A stretch of DNA of 64,000 bases from Bog-756 sp963699085 (GTDB lineage: Bacteria > Actinomycetota > Acidimicrobiia > Acidimicrobiales > RAAP-2): assembly GCA_963699085.1 (NCBI GenBank), contig CAVOTH010000003.1, positions 496,001-560,000 on the forward strand, written 5' to 3'. The notes under the pieces are model-generated. The model did no database searches. It saw only the letters and a program-made list of their open reading frames with translations, and was not told where the DNA came from. Positions 61,502 through 64,000 of this stretch are shown here, in pieces. The number at the start of each line of letters is the position of its first letter. The first letter of the stretch is position 1. A program made the translations under genes and the position numbers.

Positions 61502-61507
61502 TACCGT
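61502..61507 (+). promoter_or_regulatory. -10 box TACCGT for leaderless dnaG
   Basis: TACCGT ends 7 nt before the dnaG ATG at 61515. No ribosome site lies between. Same layout as several other genes here. Confidence 0.45.
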
Positions 61508-61514
61508 CGACGCC

Positions 61515-63353
61515 ATGGGCATCCCTGACGAGGACGTAGCTCAAGTCAGGGCCGCCACGGACATCGTGGCCCTGATCGGCGAGCACGCCGCGCTCAAGCG
61601 CCAGGGATCGCGTTGGGTCGGCCTCTGCCCGTTCCACACCGAGAAGTCGCCTTCCTTCAGTGTCAACGCCGAGGAAGGCTTCTACTACTGCTTCGGGTGC
61701 CAGAAGAGCGGCGACGCCATCACCTTCGTCCGGGAGATGGAGCACCTGGACTTCGTCGATGCCGTGCGGCGACTGGCCGACAAGGCCGGGATCACCATCC
61801 GCGAGGACGGGACGGCCGGTCGCGACACGCAGAAGCGGAAGGTCTTCCTCGACGCCATGGAGCGGGCCACCGAGTGGTACCACCAGCGCCTGCTGACCGG
61901 TGCCGACGGAGGTCAGGCCCGGGACTACCTGCGCAGCCGAGGCTACGACGGTGAGGTGGTACGCCGCTTTCGGCTGGGGTGGGCGCCCGACGGTTGGGAC
62001 ACCCTGTGCACATCGCTCAAGCTGAGCGAGGACGTGGCCACGGGTGCCGGACTCGGATTCGTCAACAAACGGGGTCGGATCCAGGATGCCTTCCGGGCCC
62101 GGGTGCTGTTCCCCATCTGTGACCCGTCGGGCCACCCGGTGGCGCTCGGGGGGCGGGTCCTGCCGGGCAGCACCGATCCGGCCAAGTACAAGAATTCGAC
62201 CGAGACGCCGATCTACTCCAAGCGTCGCACCCTCTACGCCCTCAACTGGGCCAAGCAGGACATCATCAGATCGGGCGAGGTCGTGGTGTGCGAGGGGTAC
62301 ACCGATGTCATCGGATTTTTCGATGCGGGCATACCCCGGGCCGTCGCCACCTGCGGGACGGCGCTGGCCGAGGAGCACGTGCGGCTGCTCAAGAACTTCG
62401 CCACCCGGGTGGTCCTGGCCTTCGACGCCGACGGTGCCGGCCAGTCGGCGGCCGGACGCTTCTACGAATGGGAGCGCAAGCTCGAGATCGACGTCGCCGT
62501 GGCCGCCCTGCCATCGGGCTCCGACCCGGCCGACCTGGCTCGCAGCGATCCCGCCGCCCTGCGGGCCGCGGTCGAGGGTGCCAAGCCCTTCCTCCAGTTC
62601 CGGCTCGGGAGGATCCTCGATGCCGCCGACCTGTCCACACCCGAGGGCCGGGCCCGCGCCGCCGACCACGCCTTGGCGGCGGTGGCCGAGCATCCGGACG
62701 ACCTGGTCCGGGACCAGTACCTGATGCAGGTGGCCGAGCGTTGCCGGCTCGAGCCCGGGTCCCTGCGCGATCGGCTGGAGCGGATCCGGAGGGATGGGCC
62801 CCGGACTCCGCCGGGCCGGCCCGACCGCACCCCGGACCGGCCGGGTGCTCCGCCCGACGATCGTGACCCCCGCGGCTACGACGGGCCCCCGGACGGCCCC
62901 GATGGGGAGTGGGACGATTGGGAGGACGGTCCCCTCGATTCAGGTCGGGCGTCGACCTCACCCGAGTTCCGGCCCGGCCTCGAGGCACTGCGCCTGGCCA
63001 TCCATCGACCCGAGGACGTCGGGGACCGGCTGGAGGCGGTCCTGTTCAGCGACCCGGTCCAGAGGGCCGCGTTCGCCGCGCTGGTCGAGGCCGACGACCT
63101 CGGCGAGGCGATCGACCGGGCGCCGGCGAGGGTGCAACCCCTCTTGGTCCGGCTCACCGTCGAGGAGCCTCGGTCGGAGCCCGACGAAGTGGTGACCCAG
63201 TTGGTGCGTGACACGGTCCGGCGGGAGGTGGCACAGCTCACGGTGGAGGCAAGGACCTCCACCAGGGCCCTGGAAGACGCCGCCGAGGTGTCCGGATGGC
63301 TCCAGGAACTGGACGATCCAGATTCTCAGCAGAAGCGTCACGTCGGTTGGTAG
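61515..63353 (+). CDS. dnaG: DNA primase DnaG
   Basis: A 612-residue replication primase. CHC2 zinc finger CPFHTEKSPSFSV ... YYCFGCQKSGD (about 38-66); Toprim core VVCEGYTDVIGFFDAGIPRAVATCGTAL and AFDADGAGQSA. A Pro/Asp/Gly-rich linker (about 425-475) leads to the C-terminal DnaB-interaction region. ATG at 61515, probably leaderless. Directly upstream of rpoD, the conserved dnaG-rpoD order. Confidence 0.96.
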   Translation: MGIPDEDVAQVRAATDIVALIGEHAALKRQGSRWVGLCPFHTEKSPSFSVNAEEGFYYCFGCQKSGDAITFVREMEHLDFVDAVRRLADKAGITIREDGTAGRDTQKRKVFLDAMERATEWYHQRLLTGADGGQARDYLRSRGYDGEVVRRFRLGWAPDGWDTLCTSLKLSEDVATGAGLGFVNKRGRIQDAFRARVLFPICDPSGHPVALGGRVLPGSTDPAKYKNSTETPIYSKRRTLYALNWAKQDIIRSGEVVVCEGYTDVIGFFDAGIPRAVATCGTALAEEHVRLLKNFATRVVLAFDADGAGQSAAGRFYEWERKLEIDVAVAALPSGSDPADLARSDPAALRAAVEGAKPFLQFRLGRILDAADLSTPEGRARAADHALAAVAEHPDDLVRDQYLMQVAERCRLEPGSLRDRLERIRRDGPRTPPGRPDRTPDRPGAPPDDRDPRGYDGPPDGPDGEWDDWEDGPLDSGRASTSPEFRPGLEALRLAIHRPEDVGDRLEAVLFSDPVQRAAFAALVEADDLGEAIDRAPARVQPLLVRLTVEEPRSEPDEVVTQLVRDTVRREVAQLTVEARTSTRALEDAAEVSGWLQELDDPDSQQKRHVGW

Positions 63354-63376
63354 CGTGGTTGGTCGTGAGGGCACGA

Positions 63377-63403
63377 ATGAACGGTTCCGGGCAGGACGCA
63401 TGA
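63377..63403 (+). CDS. Possible 8-residue upstream frame overlapping rpoD start
   Basis: ATG AAC GGT TCC GGG CAG GAC GCA TGA (MNGSGQDA) ends in ATGA, sharing 4 nt with the rpoD start codon. It may tie rpoD translation to the frame before it. Short and unproven. Confidence 0.2.
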   Translation: MNGSGQDA

Positions 63404-64000
63404 CGGTGAAGAAGGTCGTCGCGCTCTACCCTGCAGACTCGGGTGGGGACGATCCGACGGACGCCACCCCGACCGGTGCGGCCGAGCCGACCGGTGCGGC
63501 CGAGCCGATCCCCGACGAACTGTCCGCCCCGGCCATCCTGGCGGCCGAGGACGCCCTCGCCGCGGCCGAGTTCGAGGCACTCCTCCGTCTGGGGAGGGCC
63601 AAGGGTGGCCTGACCCAGGACGACGTGGTCACCGTGCTGGAGTCGGTCGAACTCAGTGCCGACCTGATCGTGGGCGTCGTGGAGCGGATCCGCGAGGCCG
63701 GGATCGACTTCACCTACGACACGGGTGAGACCACCATCGTGCCGATGGCGGCGCCATCGGCGTCGCCCGCGCCCCGGCCCGAGGCGCGGCCGGAGCCGAA
63801 GGTGCGCCTGATCGCGGTGGCGACCGCAGCCGAATCGGCGGCGCCGGCGAAGAAGGTGCCCGCCAAGAAGCCGCGGACGGTGGCGGCGTCCAAGACGGCC
63901 GGGTTCACCGAAGGGGACAGCTTCAGGGGCTCGGCCGCGGACCCGGTGCACATGTACCTCAAAGAGATCGGCAAGGTGAAACTGCTGGACGCCGCGCTCG
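63400..64000 (+). CDS. rpoD: RNA polymerase primary sigma factor RpoD, 5' part
   Basis: First 200 residues of the housekeeping sigma factor; the gene runs off the window. A variable N terminus (GAAEPTGAAEP repeat) precedes region 1.1 (AEFEALLRLGRAKGGLTQDDVVTVLE ... EAGIDFTYD), then a Pro/Ala-rich linker with AAPAKKVPAKKP, and the beginning of region 1.2 DPVHMYLKEIGKVKLLDAAL. The same PAKK motif appears in the ppdK tail. ATG at 63400 after GCAGGAC. 46 nt downstream of dnaG, with a possible TAGCGT -10 at 63351-63356. Confidence 0.93.
   Translation, partial: MTVKKVVALYPADSGGDDPTDATPTGAAEPTGAAEPIPDELSAPAILAAEDALAAAEFEALLRLGRAKGGLTQDDVVTVLESVELSADLIVGVVERIREAGIDFTYDTGETTIVPMAAPSASPAPRPEARPEPKVRLIAVATAAESAAPAKKVPAKKPRTVAASKTAGFTEGDSFRGSAADPVHMYLKEIGKVKLLDAAL

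Noticed and set aside
1..64000. tRNA, rRNA, insertion sequences, phage genes, CRISPR arrays
   Set aside because: I looked through the intergenic gaps and saw no cloverleaf-like sequence ending in the T-loop GGTTCGAATCC pattern, no transposase or integrase, and no regular spaced repeats. A covariance-model scan could still find a divergent RNA.

Overview
The window is a stretch of chromosome from a high-GC actinobacterium (Actinomycetota). I see no tRNA, rRNA, insertion sequence, phage gene or CRISPR array. Actinobacterial traits: a cyp51 gene cluster laid out like the mycobacterial Rv0763c-Rv0771 region, an F420-type LLM oxidoreductase, a mycothiol-dependent maleylpyruvate-isomerase-like protein, BldD-like and BldC-like regulators, an LAxTG (class E) sortase pair, CIRCE/HrcA control of dnaJ, many GTG/TTG starts, and many -10 boxes (TANNNT) placed 6-9 nt before a start codon, the usual signature of leaderless mRNAs. 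A deep-branching class such as Acidimicrobiia fits best, but that is inference from gene content, not a phylogeny.

Left part (about 1-25,900) is a catabolic or lipid/sterol-modifying region: a Rieske oxygenase with a dihydrodipicolinate-reductase-like protein, a Baeyer-Villiger-type flavin monooxygenase facing a zinc alcohol dehydrogenase, thioesterases, an NTF2-like protein, then the centrepiece. That is a leftward operon TetR-CYP123-like-SDR-CYP51-ferredoxin, divergent from a rightward operon of hydroxyacid dehydrogenase, aldehyde dehydrogenase, carboxymuconolactone-decarboxylase-like protein and SDR, continuing with an enoyl-CoA hydratase, LLM oxidoreductase, hotdog thioesterase and a substrate-binding lipoprotein. 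Copies of one inverted repeat, TGGACA-N2-TGTCCA, lie upstream of three separate transcription units here (near 2,700, 10,040 and 17,020), which suggests one regulon, possibly run by the TetR protein at 16,255-16,905. A probable structured RNA with a very short reading frame and a strong 3' hairpin occupies the 9,981-10,412 gap.

Middle part (25,900-45,000): rpsT and lepA, then a small polysaccharide block (two glycosyltransferases, a flippase, a double alpha/beta-hydrolase protein), then housekeeping genes: a DtxR-family regulator, hrcA-dnaJ-rsmE behind a clear CIRCE element, BldD-like and BldC-like regulators, a HIT protein, and the tightly overlapping run phoH-ybeY-corC-era.

Right part (45,000-64,000): a TPR protein, a DinG helicase, a cysteine-rich protein with a TauE exporter, uppS-(membrane protein)-recO-hemW, glycyl-tRNA synthetase, an LAMTG surface protein with its class E sortase, an ArsR-SulP operon with a perfect 36-bp palindrome at its promoter, pyruvate phosphate dikinase with a histone-H1-like tail, dnaG, and the start of rpoD.

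Four genes (enoyl-CoA hydratase, substrate-binding protein, flippase, hemW) are broken by single-base shifts although the protein sequence stays conserved on both sides. hemW alone has five. Base-call or assembly error is the most economical explanation, so these should not be read as real gene loss without checking.
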